Of a DNA stretch of 64,000 nucleotides, positions 9,016-17,983 are shown piece by piece. A model generated the notes under the pieces. The model ran no database searches. It worked only from the letters and a program-made list of their open reading frames with translations, and had not been told where the DNA came from. The position numbers and the translations under genes were made by a program. The number at the start of each line of letters is the position of its first letter. Within the stretch, counting starts at the first letter, position 1. The stretch comes from an uncultured Bacilli bacterium (GTDB taxonomy: Bacteria; Bacillota_I; Bacilli_A; RF39; UBA660): the NCBI GenBank assembly GCA_934098395.1, contig CAKOOM010000003.1, positions 186,001 through 250,000 on the forward strand, in the 5' to 3' direction.

Positions 9016-9669
9016 ATGCACGAAATAGATATAGTTAATTTACCTCGTAAAAAAACATATGAATGGTTTAAAACATTTGAAAATTCCACCTACGGAATAA
9101 ACGTAACTATGGATATAACTAATTTAATAAAACATGTAAAAGAAAAGAAAGAATCATTTTTTATTGATATGTTATATATCGTTGTTATGGGATTAAATTC
9201 TGTTGATGAAATGCGTATGCGTATTAAAGATAATAAACCTGTTATCTATGATACAATAAATCCCGCAATTACCGTTATGACTGCCAATGATACTTTTGAA
9301 AATGTAAGATTTGCTTATGATACCGATTTCAAAAAATTCTATCAAGTAGCTAAATCTTATATTGATAAAGCTAAATATCAAATAGAATTAACCGAAAATA
9401 ATTATAATCCTGAAGATTTATGGAACGAATATTATATAACTTGTTTACCATGGCTAAAATTTAATGGACTAACTCATCCCATTCCCACTGATTTATCTAG
9501 TCAAGTAGTACCAAGAATATGTTGGTCTAAATATTATCAAGTAAATGATTCATATGAAATAACTCTAAATATAACTGTAAGCCATATCTTCGTAGATGGA
9601 CTTCATATATCAAGAGCATTTAATAAAATACAAGAATTACTTAATGATGCTGATAACATACTAAAATAA
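9016..9669 (+). CDS. Chloramphenicol acetyltransferase-like (CAT superfamily) protein
   Basis: At 217 residues this is the size of type A CAT enzymes, trimeric acyltransferases that move acetyl from acetyl-CoA to a hydroxyl. The active-site segment reads SHIFVDGLHISRAF near residue 190, matching HHxxxDGxH with the catalytic second His kept. TYGINVTMDIT near residue 25 and FFIDMLYIVVMGLN also fit the family. Strong AAGGAG ribosome site. It lies between a tRNA and an HD-domain gene, with no mobile-element signature, so a housekeeping or uncharacterised substrate is as likely as drug resistance. Confidence 0.8.
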   Translation: MHEIDIVNLPRKKTYEWFKTFENSTYGINVTMDITNLIKHVKEKKESFFIDMLYIVVMGLNSVDEMRMRIKDNKPVIYDTINPAITVMTANDTFENVRFAYDTDFKKFYQVAKSYIDKAKYQIELTENNYNPEDLWNEYYITCLPWLKFNGLTHPIPTDLSSQVVPRICWSKYYQVNDSYEITLNITVSHIFVDGLHISRAFNKIQELLNDADNILK

Positions 9670-9670
9670 A

Positions 9671-9704
9671 AGTTAATAGCAACCTGTTGGCTATTAACTT
9701 TTTT
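9671..9704. terminator. Terminator between the CAT-like and HD-domain genes
   Basis: Perfect ten-base arms AGTTAATAGC / GCTATTAACT with a nine-base loop, then T6 on the + strand. It can serve both convergent genes. Confidence 0.85.
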
Positions 9705-10211
9705 CTATTCACAAAAAATAAATAACATAAATAAAAGTACTGTATAAGTAAATTTATATCTTACTTTATACTTATATTCTCTAAACATTTCACATCCACC
9801 AATTACTTTATCCACTAAATTAACCAAAACACTTTCTTTATATTTAGGTACTGAAAAGTATAGGGGAAACATATGACTTATAATAATATTTTCTTCCATC
9901 TTATTAATATCAAAATATTTCTTTGATGTAACCAAAGCCTTTTTCGGATGAATAAAAGTATCTAAAAACTTTCTCTTAGCATTTCTCTCATCACCATCTA
10001 GATAAAAGTCATGTAATAAAGCTCCTCTAGCTACTGATTCATAATCTAAATGCATTTTCTTTGCAATATTATAAGAGTAATAAGATACCTTTGTTAAATG
10101 TTCCATTCTACTTATACCATGATGTTCTATATTATAAGTTTCTTTAAATGCATCACTCTTAGTAATACATCTAACAATCTTTCTATATTTTTTATCATTT
10201 ATATATAACAC
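9705..10211 (-). CDS. HD-domain protein with C-terminal hydrophobic segment
   Basis: The 168-residue protein carries an HD phosphohydrolase pattern: SRMEHLTKVSYYSY near residue 34, GALLHDFYLDGD near residue 62 (the HD pair), then IISHMFPL with a further His. These residues usually bind metal for phosphate-ester hydrolysis. The last 20 residues are hydrophobic (YTVLLFMLFIF), suggesting membrane attachment, which is unusual for small HD proteins. Translation starts at GTG, since AGGTGGAT lies seven bases before it. Substrate unknown. Confidence 0.75.
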   Translation of the reverse strand: MLYINDKKYRKIVRCITKSDAFKETYNIEHHGISRMEHLTKVSYYSYNIAKKMHLDYESVARGALLHDFYLDGDERNAKRKFLDTFIHPKKALVTSKKYFDINKMEENIIISHMFPLYFSVPKYKESVLVNLVDKVIGGCEMFREYKYKVRYKFTYTVLLFMLFIFCE

Positions 10212-10325
10212 TAGTAATCCACCTCTTCATAAGTACTACACAATTTTACTACAAATAACCATGTTTGTCAATTTTGCTAAGTATAATTACTAATCTTGTG
10301 ATATAATTATATATGCGAGGTAATT

Positions 10326-11024
10326 ATGAAAAAAGTATTAATTATAGGAGGAAGTACTGATATTGGAATATCTCTAGCTAAGTATTTAATTAAAAAAGAT
10401 TATGAAGTACTCCTTACTTACAATAAAAATAAAATAATAGACGAAGATTTTACTACCATAAAGTGTGATGTAACATCAGAGTCATCTATCGAAGATACTA
10501 TTAAGTATGCTATTAATTTATTTGGTAATATTGATATTTTAATTAATATGGCTGCTATTTCTCTTGATAATAGCTTTCTAAATAAAACCAAAGAAGAATT
10601 TTTATCAGTATTAACTGTTAACCTAGTAGGTACATTTTTAACTAATCAAATATATTCTAGATATATTGATAATGGATTAATAATAAATATTTCTAGTACC
10701 GATGGGATAGATACATTTAGTAAATATAATATTGACTATTCAGCTAGTAAAGCTGGAATAATCAATATGACTAAATCTATTTCTATGTCTACTACTAATA
10801 AAGTATTATGCGTTTGTCCTAATTGGATAGATTCATATACTACAAATAGTATGAATAAAGATTATTTACTAAGTGAATTAAAAAGAATAAAACAAGATAG
10901 ATTAATTAAAATAGATGAATTTACTCGTAGTATGTATGAAATAATTAATACTAATTATGATACTGGAAGTATAATAAGAATGGATATAAAGGATGGTAAT
11001 TTATGGTTAAAAAAGATATCATAG
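10326..11024 (+). CDS. Short-chain dehydrogenase/reductase (FabG/YmfI-like)
   Basis: A 232-residue Rossmann-fold NAD(P) oxidoreductase. GGSTDIGISLAKYL replaces the usual TGxxxGIG cofactor loop, NMAAIS matches NNAG, and the catalytic set is S in NISST with YSASK (Tyr and Lys) near residue 140. The C-terminal 40 residues are short for FabG. The stop overlaps the start of the YnbB-like gene by 22 bases, so the two are translationally coupled; in Bacilli, SDR genes of the YmfI type are similarly paired with peptidase or lyase genes. Substrate not evident. Confidence 0.8.
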   Translation: MKKVLIIGGSTDIGISLAKYLIKKDYEVLLTYNKNKIIDEDFTTIKCDVTSESSIEDTIKYAINLFGNIDILINMAAISLDNSFLNKTKEEFLSVLTVNLVGTFLTNQIYSRYIDNGLIINISSTDGIDTFSKYNIDYSASKAGIINMTKSISMSTTNKVLCVCPNWIDSYTTNSMNKDYLLSELKRIKQDRLIKIDEFTRSMYEIINTNYDTGSIIRMDIKDGNLWLKKIS

Positions 11025-12247
11025 AAAAAATATATGAATATGAAAATGAATTAAAAGACACATTTAAAAAAATAGATAATATTAGTTTCTTAAATAGTAT
11101 GAAAGTATTAAAAGCTTTTCACGACTTTAAAGTAAGTACTGATCATTTACATGGAACCACTGGTTATGGTTATAATGATACTGGAAGAGATATTGTTGAA
11201 AAAGTATATAGTGAAGTTTTTAAATGCGAAGATGCCTTAGTAAGAGGACAGTTCATCTCCGGTACTCATGCTATTACCGTAGCTCTAAATGCTATGTTAA
11301 GACCTGGAGATACAATGTTATCAATAACAGGTAAGCCATATGATACTCTAGATGAAGTAATAGGTATTAAACCTAATGATAGTTCATTAAAAAGTTATGG
11401 TATAAAATATGAACAAATTGACTTAGTAGATAATGAATTTAATAAAGAAGCTATCTATAAATTCTTACTAAGCAAAAAAGTAAAACTAATAACTATTCAA
11501 AGAAGTAAAGGTTATTCTACAAGAGATAGTATTGATATTTCTAAATTAGAAAAAATTATTACTGATATTAGAAAAATAGATAAAGAAGTAATTATCATGG
11601 TCGATAATTGTTACTGTGAATTTGTTAATTACAAAGAACCAACCGAAGTTGGTGCAGACATCGTTGTCGGAAGTTTAATAAAAAATCTTGGTGCTGGTAT
11701 TGCTAACAATGGTGCTTATATTTGCGGTAAGAAACATTTAATTGAATTATGTGCTGAAAGACTAAATGTTCCAGGACAAGCTAAAGAAGTAGGACCATCT
11801 ATTGATAATAATAAATTATTTTTATTAGGATTATACCTTGCTCCATCAGTCGTAGCAAGTAGTTTAAAAACAATGGTATTAATAAGTTATACTATGGAAC
11901 AACTTGGCTACGATGTAAGACCAAGATACAACGAAGAAAGAGCTGATATTGTTCAAAATATTATTTTCAAGAATAAATATAAATTAATAGATTTTTGCAC
12001 TTTAATTCAAAAAAGCTCTGCCATAGATTCGTATGTTACACCTGCACCAAGTGATATGCCAGGTTATACAGATCAAGTAATTATGGCCTCAGGTTCATTT
12101 ACCCAAGGTTCATCTATCGAATTATCCTGTGACGGTCCTCTAAGAGAACCATATATTGCATATTTACAAGGATCATTAACATATGATTATGGTAAGATAG
12201 CTGCTATTAATATCTTAAATGAATTTGTAGGTGATAAATTTGAATAA
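11003..12247 (+). CDS. PLP-dependent methionine gamma-lyase-like protein (YnbB / aluminium-resistance family)
   Basis: A 414-residue fold-type I PLP enzyme. Family landmarks are STDHLHGTTGYGYNDTGRD near residue 46, VRGQFISGTHAI near residue 83, and the Lys-bearing segment GSLIKNLGAGIANNGAY near residue 225, which normally holds PLP. This matches the whole YnbB/aluminium-resistance family; despite the name, its physiological reaction is not established. It overlaps the SDR gene upstream and murD downstream, an unbroken three-gene run. Confidence 0.88.
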   Translation: MVKKDIIEKIYEYENELKDTFKKIDNISFLNSMKVLKAFHDFKVSTDHLHGTTGYGYNDTGRDIVEKVYSEVFKCEDALVRGQFISGTHAITVALNAMLRPGDTMLSITGKPYDTLDEVIGIKPNDSSLKSYGIKYEQIDLVDNEFNKEAIYKFLLSKKVKLITIQRSKGYSTRDSIDISKLEKIITDIRKIDKEVIIMVDNCYCEFVNYKEPTEVGADIVVGSLIKNLGAGIANNGAYICGKKHLIELCAERLNVPGQAKEVGPSIDNNKLFLLGLYLAPSVVASSLKTMVLISYTMEQLGYDVRPRYNEERADIVQNIIFKNKYKLIDFCTLIQKSSAIDSYVTPAPSDMPGYTDQVIMASGSFTQGSSIELSCDGPLREPYIAYLQGSLTYDYGKIAAINILNEFVGDKFE

Positions 12248-13577
12248 TAAATTAAATGAATTTATAGAACAATTAAAACATAGTAAAATAGCCATAATAG
12301 GCCTTGGAGTAAGTAACATTCCCTTACTTACATATCTAAAAGAATTATCCTGTGATGTAACAATCTTCTCAGATAAAATTTTATCTAGTGATTTAGATAC
12401 TTTTAATTATCCAGTATATCAGGGAGATGGATATCTATCTAATTTACAAGGATTTGATATTATTTTCCGTTCACCAGGATGTCTACCTACTAAAAAAGAA
12501 TTAGTAGATGAAATAAATAGGGGAGCATATGTAACAACTGAAATAGAACAAGTAATAAAACTATCTCCATGTCGTGTAATTGGTGTAACTGGCTCTGATG
12601 GTAAAACAACTACCACAACCCTTATAGATTTAGTACTTAGAGCTAATGGCTATAAAACATTTCTTGGTGGTAATATTGGAACCCCTCTATTTACTAAAAT
12701 AAAAGATATGCAAGAAAAAGATATCGTTGTCTTAGAATTATCATCATTTCAATTAATGAATATGCCAGTAAGTCCAGATATATCTATCATAACAAACGTT
12801 ACTCCAAATCATCTAGATAAACATAAAGATCTAAATGAATACATTGAAGCCAAATTAAACATTTTTAAAAATAGCCCTGGTATCTTAGTATTAAATAAAG
12901 ATAATGAAGTAACCAAAAATATTAAGAGTACTAGAGAAATAAGATATTTTTCAAGATATTCAAAAACAAATGCCTTTTATCTAGAAGATAACTATATTTG
13001 TTTTAATAATAAACAAGTATTTAATACTAATAATTTAAATATTCGTGGTATTCATAATCATGAAAACATTTGTGCTTGTATGAGTGCTATCTATGATATG
13101 GTAGATTTAGATAAATCATTTAAAGCCATAAGTGAATTTAAAGGTGTAGAACATCGTTTAGAGTTTGTTAGAGAGATTAACAATGTAAAATGGTATAATG
13201 ATTCCGTATCATCAAGCCCTACAAGAACTATTGCTGGACTAAATTCTTATTCCGAAGATATTGTTCTAATAGCTGGAGGTTATGATAAAAATCTAGATTA
13301 TACCCCAATAGCCAAACCTATCTTAAACAAAGTAACCAAACTAATTCTCTTTGGAGCTACCAAAGATAAAATTGAAAAAGCTGTTCTAGATAATAAAACA
13401 AACGAATCAATTCAAATATATACCTGTAAAACCTTAGAAGAAGTCGTTGCTAAAGCCAAAGAAGTAGCCACTCCTAAAGAAATAGTCTTATTTTCACCAG
13501 CTTCCGCATCATTTGATATGTTTAAAAACTTTGCTGATAGGGGAATCCAATTTAAAAATTTAGTAAATAAACTATAA
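12240..13577 (+). CDS. murD: UDP-N-acetylmuramoylalanine--D-glutamate ligase
   Basis: The cytoplasmic Mur ligase that adds D-Glu to UDP-MurNAc-L-Ala. The ATP loop is GVTGSDGKTTTTTL near residue 110, followed by GGNIGTPL, ELSSFQL and NVTPNHLDKH. A TTG at 12240 is chosen because AGGTGAT ends four bases before it; the in-frame GTG at 12231 lies inside that ribosome site and would add three residues. The gene overlaps the YnbB-like gene. In most Firmicutes murD sits in the dcw cluster, but here it is 30 kb from mraZ-rsmH-ftsL-pbp. Confidence 0.95.
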   Translation: MNNKLNEFIEQLKHSKIAIIGLGVSNIPLLTYLKELSCDVTIFSDKILSSDLDTFNYPVYQGDGYLSNLQGFDIIFRSPGCLPTKKELVDEINRGAYVTTEIEQVIKLSPCRVIGVTGSDGKTTTTTLIDLVLRANGYKTFLGGNIGTPLFTKIKDMQEKDIVVLELSSFQLMNMPVSPDISIITNVTPNHLDKHKDLNEYIEAKLNIFKNSPGILVLNKDNEVTKNIKSTREIRYFSRYSKTNAFYLEDNYICFNNKQVFNTNNLNIRGIHNHENICACMSAIYDMVDLDKSFKAISEFKGVEHRLEFVREINNVKWYNDSVSSSPTRTIAGLNSYSEDIVLIAGGYDKNLDYTPIAKPILNKVTKLILFGATKDKIEKAVLDNKTNESIQIYTCKTLEEVVAKAKEVATPKEIVLFSPASASFDMFKNFADRGIQFKNLVNKL

Positions 13578-13604
13578 AAAAATCCAGAATTCTGGATTTT
13601 ATTT
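13577..13604. terminator. Bidirectional terminator after murD
   Basis: A perfect palindrome AAAATCCAGAATTCTGGATTTT at 13579-13600 reads as hairpin plus T-run on both strands and closes murD and the convergent 13599 gene. Confidence 0.8.
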
Positions 13605-14123
13605 TGTAATAATCTTTGCCGTTACTAAAACTATTATTGCCATAAAAGTTATAAGTAAAATAGTAAATAACCAAACAGGCATATTCTTAAGTTTAAAGAA
13701 ACCATTTTTATTCATACTGTTAAGTAAATTAATTTTAAACATATCCAAATCTTTATGTGATTTAGATACCATAACTCCCTTATAAGTAGTTAGTTCCTTC
13801 TGATGACCTTCAGTAAGAATCTCTTCCGGAGTTAAAGTTTCTAAAATAACCGTCTTTTGATCTTTATACACAGAATAATGAAGAGTAATATTACCATGTA
13901 CTTTAACAAAAGTCTTATCCGTAGGTAAAGTAAGTTCATACTTATCAATTCTATCTTTTTCATTCGTAGAAACAAGTACTCCTTGAAAATTACCTTCTCT
14001 AAGTCCTGGATAATAATCAAACAACAACTTCTTATAAGCTAACATATTATATTTCTTAACAGATCTTTCTTTCTTCTTAAATTCATTTTCATTAACATAA
14101 TCTATTATATAATTACTTTTCAT
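13599..14123 (-). CDS. Unknown protein with C-terminal membrane anchor
   Basis: I do not recognise the family. About 150 soluble, charged residues end in one hydrophobic helix (VWLFTILLITFMAIIVLVTA) and a short basic tail, so it is probably tail-anchored with the bulk in the cytoplasm. The start is the ATG at 14123, since AGGTGG ends six bases before it; an in-frame GTG at 14132 overlaps that ribosome site. It lies in a run of small minus-strand envelope genes. Confidence 0.6.
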   Translation of the reverse strand: MKSNYIIDYVNENEFKKKERSVKKYNMLAYKKLLFDYYPGLREGNFQGVLVSTNEKDRIDKYELTLPTDKTFVKVHGNITLHYSVYKDQKTVILETLTPEEILTEGHQKELTTYKGVMVSKSHKDLDMFKINLLNSMNKNGFFKLKNMPVWLFTILLITFMAIIVLVTAKIITK

Positions 14124-14188
14124 TCTATCCACCTATAACAATTATAACATATATTTCTAATTTTGTAGAACTTTTTTTCTATTTTTTA

Positions 14189-14377
14189 CTAACCCATTGG
14201 ATAAGGGCCATATACTGGTACTGGATATGGAACAGGGTATACCGGATATGGTCTTGGATAAAAAGCTGGAGCTAACAATCCACCAGTAATTCCTCCAAGA
14301 ACAAATGGTCCAAGAAATCCACCACCAATAAATCTATCACCAGTTCTAACTGGCATTCTACTTCTCATCTGATACAT
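14189..14377 (-). CDS. Small Pro/Tyr-rich protein, possible spore-surface component
   Basis: Sixty-two residues: a basic N-terminus, a Gly-rich hydrophobic middle (GFLGPFVLGGITGGLLAP), then a PYPVYPVPYPVPVYGPYP tail. Composition resembles spore coat proteins of Bacilli, but there is no conserved motif to prove it. A ribosome site (AAAGGAATGAG) precedes the ATG. Read with the YjcZ-like genes on the same strand, a sporulation role is plausible inference. Confidence 0.5.
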   Translation of the reverse strand: MYQMRSRMPVRTGDRFIGGGFLGPFVLGGITGGLLAPAFYPRPYPVYPVPYPVPVYGPYPMG

Positions 14378-14472
14378 CGTCTCATTCCTTTCATAATATT
14401 ATATTAAAAAACACTAAAAAGGTTATACTTGTAAATAATTTTATTTAATGATATCATTAAATAGGTGATCGT

Positions 14473-15039
14473 ATGAAAAAGAAAATATTAAATACAATTA
14501 TCAGTATTATCGTATTAATTCTTTTTGTTATTTTAATAGATTTTTATCATATATATAAAACATCTCGCCCTCTAATAGTATTAAAAGAAAATACAACTAC
14601 TAATAAAATATACTATGGTATTCTTTATAATACATATATCTGTACTAAAACAAATGAAACATCAATAAAATTAAAATTTACAAAATTTAATTGTCCAGAA
14701 TATGAAGTTAATAATCCAAAAATATCATCAAACTATCAAATAATAATTCCTAAAGATAGTGATAATAAAACCTATATTAAAGGAATAATTAATAATAAAT
14801 ATAAAATAATATATTATGGAACTAATAGTATTAATATCTCTGATGAAAAAAATACCATTGATTTATCTAATGCTCTAATAAAAAATCAAATAACTCTTGA
14901 TGATATCATAAAAAACCTCGAAACTAAAAATATTGCTAATGGCAAATTATATCAAAATAATACAAAGAATTATCAAGTACTAGTTTGTGATAATAACAAT
15001 ATATTTATAGGTAATAAATTATCTAACTTATGTAAATAA
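14473..15039 (+). CDS. Unknown membrane-anchored extracytoplasmic protein
   Basis: A 188-residue protein with a basic N-terminus and one signal-anchor helix (residues 6-26), then a polar Asn/Lys/Thr-rich region with four Cys (YICTK, FNCPEY, VCDN and the penultimate Cys) that could form disulfides outside the cell. No family recognised. AGGTGAT lies five bases before the ATG. Transcribed away from its neighbours and ended by its own hairpin. Confidence 0.6.
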   Translation: MKKKILNTIISIIVLILFVILIDFYHIYKTSRPLIVLKENTTTNKIYYGILYNTYICTKTNETSIKLKFTKFNCPEYEVNNPKISSNYQIIIPKDSDNKTYIKGIINNKYKIIYYGTNSINISDEKNTIDLSNALIKNQITLDDIIKNLETKNIANGKLYQNNTKNYQVLVCDNNNIFIGNKLSNLCK

Positions 15040-15076
15040 AAAAAGATTATATCTCACGCATATAATCTTTATTTTT
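15040..15076 (+). terminator. Terminator of the 14473 gene, overlapping the 3' end of def
   Basis: AAAGATTATAT and ATATAATCTTT pair perfectly around CTCACGC, followed by ATTTTTAT. It overlaps the last codons of the convergent def gene. Confidence 0.75.
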
Positions 15077-15595
15077 ATATGGATCCTTCGGATCAATTCT
15101 ATCTACAAATAATATTCCATTTAAATGATCCATCTCATGTTGAAAAGCAATAGATAATTCTTCTCTAGCTCTAATCTTTTGAAAATTTCCATCCATATCA
15201 TAACCTGTAAAAGTAACTCTTGCATATCTAGGAACAATTCCTTCAACAGGTCTATTAACACTCAAACATCCTTCACCCTCTGAAGCATAAATTAATTCTT
15301 CAGAGTGACTTACCATCTTTGGATTTATCAAAACATAATTATTAAATTCTCCCTCATATTCTTCATGGCATACAACAAAGAATTTTTCATTAACCCCAAC
15401 TTGTGGTGCTGCTAACCCCATACCAGGACGTAAGTCATATTTTTCAGCATATTTTTCTATTTGTGAATAATATAAATGTTCTAACATATCGTTAATTAAT
15501 TTTTTCTTTTCTTTTGAAATAGGAAATTCTACTTCTTTATTTTCTTTTCTAATACGAGGATCCTTTTCATCTAAAATATCAGAAGTTTTTAACAT
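15047..15595 (-). CDS. def: Peptide deformylase
   Basis: The metalloenzyme that removes the N-formyl group from nascent proteins. All three signatures are present: GMGLAAPQVG near residue 57, EGCLSV near residue 105 (metal Cys) and QHEMDHLNG near residue 150 (two metal His and catalytic Glu). The 182-residue length and the long insert between motifs fit type II Gram-positive enzymes. The ATG at 15595 is preferred over an in-frame TTG at 15616, since AGGGAGTGAT precedes it. Confidence 0.95.
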   Translation of the reverse strand: MLKTSDILDEKDPRIRKENKEVEFPISKEKKKLINDMLEHLYYSQIEKYAEKYDLRPGMGLAAPQVGVNEKFFVVCHEEYEGEFNNYVLINPKMVSHSEELIYASEGEGCLSVNRPVEGIVPRYARVTFTGYDMDGNFQKIRAREELSIAFQHEMDHLNGILFVDRIDPKDPYKNKDYMREI

Positions 15596-15662
15596 CCTAA
15601 TCACTCCCTTTGCCAATATTCTACCACAAAAAGAAAAAAAAGGGAAGAAAATCCCCTTAAAT

Positions 15663-15869
15663 TTAAGCAGCTACGAATGTACGAGTGCCAATTATTATAA
15701 CTAATAAGATAAATAATACTAATACGATGGCAGCACCTGATCCATATCCATATCCTGAACCATATCCATATCCACCGTATGTAGGATATTGATAAGCATT
15801 CGCATATGAATTATTTCCACATCCACATCCGCTATTATTAGTTCCTGAGTATCCTCCATAATAATACAT
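15663..15869 (-). CDS. YjcZ-like tiny Gly/Tyr-rich membrane protein
   Basis: Sixty-eight residues with the same parts as the 3324-3509 protein but shuffled: a CGCG cluster and Tyr/Gly repeats first, then a C-terminal helix (AAIVLVLFILLVIII). It fits the YjcZ sporulation-associated family. A consensus ribosome site AGGAGG lies seven bases before the ATG. Confidence 0.75.
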   Translation of the reverse strand: MYYYGGYSGTNNSGCGCGNNSYANAYQYPTYGGYGYGSGYGYGSGAAIVLVLFILLVIIIGTRTFVAA

Positions 15870-15967
15870 AATGATACCTCCTTTTCGTATCTAGTATAGT
15901 TTACTCAAAACAAATATATCTGTTCCTATCATTAGCCTATAAAAATAAAATAGGTCATAAAAACAGT

Positions 15968-15985
15968 AAAATAGGGTTGATATTT
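15968..15985 (+). promoter_or_regulatory. Shared upstream element of ligase gene 1
   Basis: AAATAGGGTTG followed by T-rich sequence occurs here and again at 19779 ahead of the second ligase gene. Here it sits just upstream of the likely core promoter (TATAAT at 16007-16012, weak -35), the position of an activator site. It may instead simply mark the duplication. Confidence 0.35.
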
Positions 15986-16036
15986 ATTAACATTTAAACT
16001 AAAATATATAATATAAATTCAATTTGGGGGATTATA

Positions 16037-17923
16037 ATGAAAAAAGAAGATTTAATTATACTAAAAGAGAAAATAAGTAAACTATCAGACGAAGATAAAA
16101 AGGCAAGAGATCTTTACTTAAGAGACTTAGCAAGCGGAACACTTGCAGGGCCGCCAACTGGATATTCATCAATTGATAAACCATGGTTAAAGTACTATAG
16201 TGAAAATGCTATCAAATCAGACATTCCTAATGTAAAAGCATATGATTTAATTTATAACAAATATCAAAAAAATAAAAAACTTATTGCTCTCAATTATTTA
16301 GGAAAAAAAATAAGTTATCATAAATTATTCGAAGAAATTGAAAAAGTTGCAAAATCACTAAAGCAAATAGGTATAAAAAAAGGCGATATTGTTTTAATGG
16401 CTTTGCCTACAACTCCAGAAATGGTATATACATTTTATGCCTTAAACAGAATAGGTGCCATCACAGATACCGTAGACCCACGTATTAAAAGTGATAGATA
16501 TAAAGAAATAATAAACGAAACTAAAGCCAAATATATTATCAGTATCGACATGTGTCTTCCTATTATTAATAAAATAATAAACGAAACTAATTTAGAAAAA
16601 GTTATAATAACTTCTCCTATTAACTCAGCCCCATTACCAATAAAATTCTTATCATCATTAAAAAATGATAGTAAATTTGAAAGTAATGCGAAAATTATAA
16701 ATTGGTCAGATTTTATTAAACTAGGAAAAAAGTATCAAGGAATAATAGATTGCCAGTACGAAAAAGACATGCCAGTAGTTATAGTACATACTGGAGGCAC
16801 CACCGGAACTCCTAAAGGTGTAATTTTAACTAATGAAAATTTTAATACTATGGCTATAACTCAAGAAGTATCCGGATACAATCAAAGAGAAAAAGATAAG
16901 TTCTTAACATTTCTACCGCCATTTATTGCTTATTGCTTAGTTAATGCTATTCATGATCCATTATACCTAGGATTTGAAAATATCTTAGTACCAAAATTTG
17001 ACGCCAAAGATTTTCCTGGTTTAATGTATAAATATAAACCTAATCATGTTTTAGCGGGTCCAATATTATGGGATTATTTTATTAAAGACAAAAGAATTCA
17101 AGGAGAAGATTTATCATATCTAAAGTCTCCAATATCTGGTGGTGATGTTCTAAATATTGAACTAGAAAAAAGTATTAATGAATTTTTTAGAGCTCATAAT
17201 TGTCTCGTACCAATAGCCCAAGGCTATGGTCTAACTGAAGTATCTGCTGCAGCAATATATTCTAAATGTTGTTCTTATAGAGAAGGACATGTTGGAATAC
17301 CATATGTAAAAAATAATCTTGCCACCTTCACTCCAGGAACAGAAGAAGAATTAGAAATAGGAAAAGAAGGCGAAATATGTATTTCAACAAAAACTATGAT
17401 GAAAGAATATTTCAATAATCCATCTGCAACAAGAAAAGTAATAAAAATTCATAGTGACGGTCAAAGATGGATTCACACAGGAGACTTAGGCATTGTCGAC
17501 AACGATGGCAGTCTTAAAGTGAATGGCCGAATGAAAAGATTAATTGTTCGCAATGGTAATAAAATATTTCCATCATCCGTTGAAGATATTATTCGTCAAA
17601 ATAATTTAATATCAGGTGTTTCAATTGTTTCAATGCCTGATGAAGTAGAAAGACATATTCCAATAGCATATATAACAGTTGAAAATGAAGGTTATGGTTT
17701 TGAAAAAGACATCATTGATAGTATTGAGTCTACTATAAAAGAAAAATTACCAGATTTTAATATTCCAGCAAAGTACGTATTTAAAACATCATTACCATTA
17801 ACCAATATTAACAAAATAGATTTTAAAGCCTTAGAAGAAGAATCGTTATTATATTTAAATAGTGATAAAATAATTATAAATTACAATAATAACAGTAATT
17901 TAGTAAAAGTAAGAAAAATATAA
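16037..17923 (+). CDS. Acyl-adenylating ligase (class I AMP-forming synthetase), module copy 1
   Basis: This 628-residue protein is a full-length ANL-superfamily enzyme that would activate a carboxylic acid as acyl-AMP, then usually transfer it to CoA or a carrier protein. The phosphate loop is HTGGTTGTPKGV near residue 250; GYGLTE near residue 398 and HTGDLGIVDNDG near residue 480 follow, and the C-terminal Lys is kept in NINKID. The N-terminus (MKKEDLIILKEKISKL, AGPPTGYSSIDKPW) is nearly the same in the 19928 protein. The adjacent gene encodes a 7TM pseudo-kinase, and that pairing is repeated. Substrate unknown. Confidence 0.85.
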   Translation: MKKEDLIILKEKISKLSDEDKKARDLYLRDLASGTLAGPPTGYSSIDKPWLKYYSENAIKSDIPNVKAYDLIYNKYQKNKKLIALNYLGKKISYHKLFEEIEKVAKSLKQIGIKKGDIVLMALPTTPEMVYTFYALNRIGAITDTVDPRIKSDRYKEIINETKAKYIISIDMCLPIINKIINETNLEKVIITSPINSAPLPIKFLSSLKNDSKFESNAKIINWSDFIKLGKKYQGIIDCQYEKDMPVVIVHTGGTTGTPKGVILTNENFNTMAITQEVSGYNQREKDKFLTFLPPFIAYCLVNAIHDPLYLGFENILVPKFDAKDFPGLMYKYKPNHVLAGPILWDYFIKDKRIQGEDLSYLKSPISGGDVLNIELEKSINEFFRAHNCLVPIAQGYGLTEVSAAAIYSKCCSYREGHVGIPYVKNNLATFTPGTEEELEIGKEGEICISTKTMMKEYFNNPSATRKVIKIHSDGQRWIHTGDLGIVDNDGSLKVNGRMKRLIVRNGNKIFPSSVEDIIRQNNLISGVSIVSMPDEVERHIPIAYITVENEGYGFEKDIIDSIESTIKEKLPDFNIPAKYVFKTSLPLTNINKIDFKALEEESLLYLNSDKIIINYNNNSNLVKVRKI

Positions 17924-17938
17924 TTCTTACTTTTTTAA
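17906..17938 (+). terminator. Terminator after ligase 1
   Basis: AGTAAGAA and TTCTTACT arms with a short AT loop and T6; it separates ligase 1 from the next gene, which has its own promoter. Confidence 0.75.
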
Positions 17939-17967
17939 TTGAAAAAATATCTTTCTCATAGTATAAT
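17939..17967 (+). promoter_or_regulatory. Promoter of the first 7TM hybrid pseudo-kinase
   Basis: TTGAAA (17939-17944), exactly 17 bases, TATAAT (17962-17967), 16 bases before the ATG. The second module lacks this: there the two genes are 22 bases apart. Confidence 0.8.
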
Positions 17968-17983
17968 TATAATAGGTGATAGT

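Noticed and set aside
9016..9669. Reading the CAT-like gene as an acquired chloramphenicol resistance gene
   Set aside because: The fold and catalytic His fit, but there is no mobile context and CAT-like proteins with other substrates are common.
17939..17983. Extended N-terminus of the first pseudo-kinase from TTG 17939
   Set aside because: That stretch is the promoter (TTGAAA-17-TATAAT); the ATG at 17984 has a proper AGGTGAT site.
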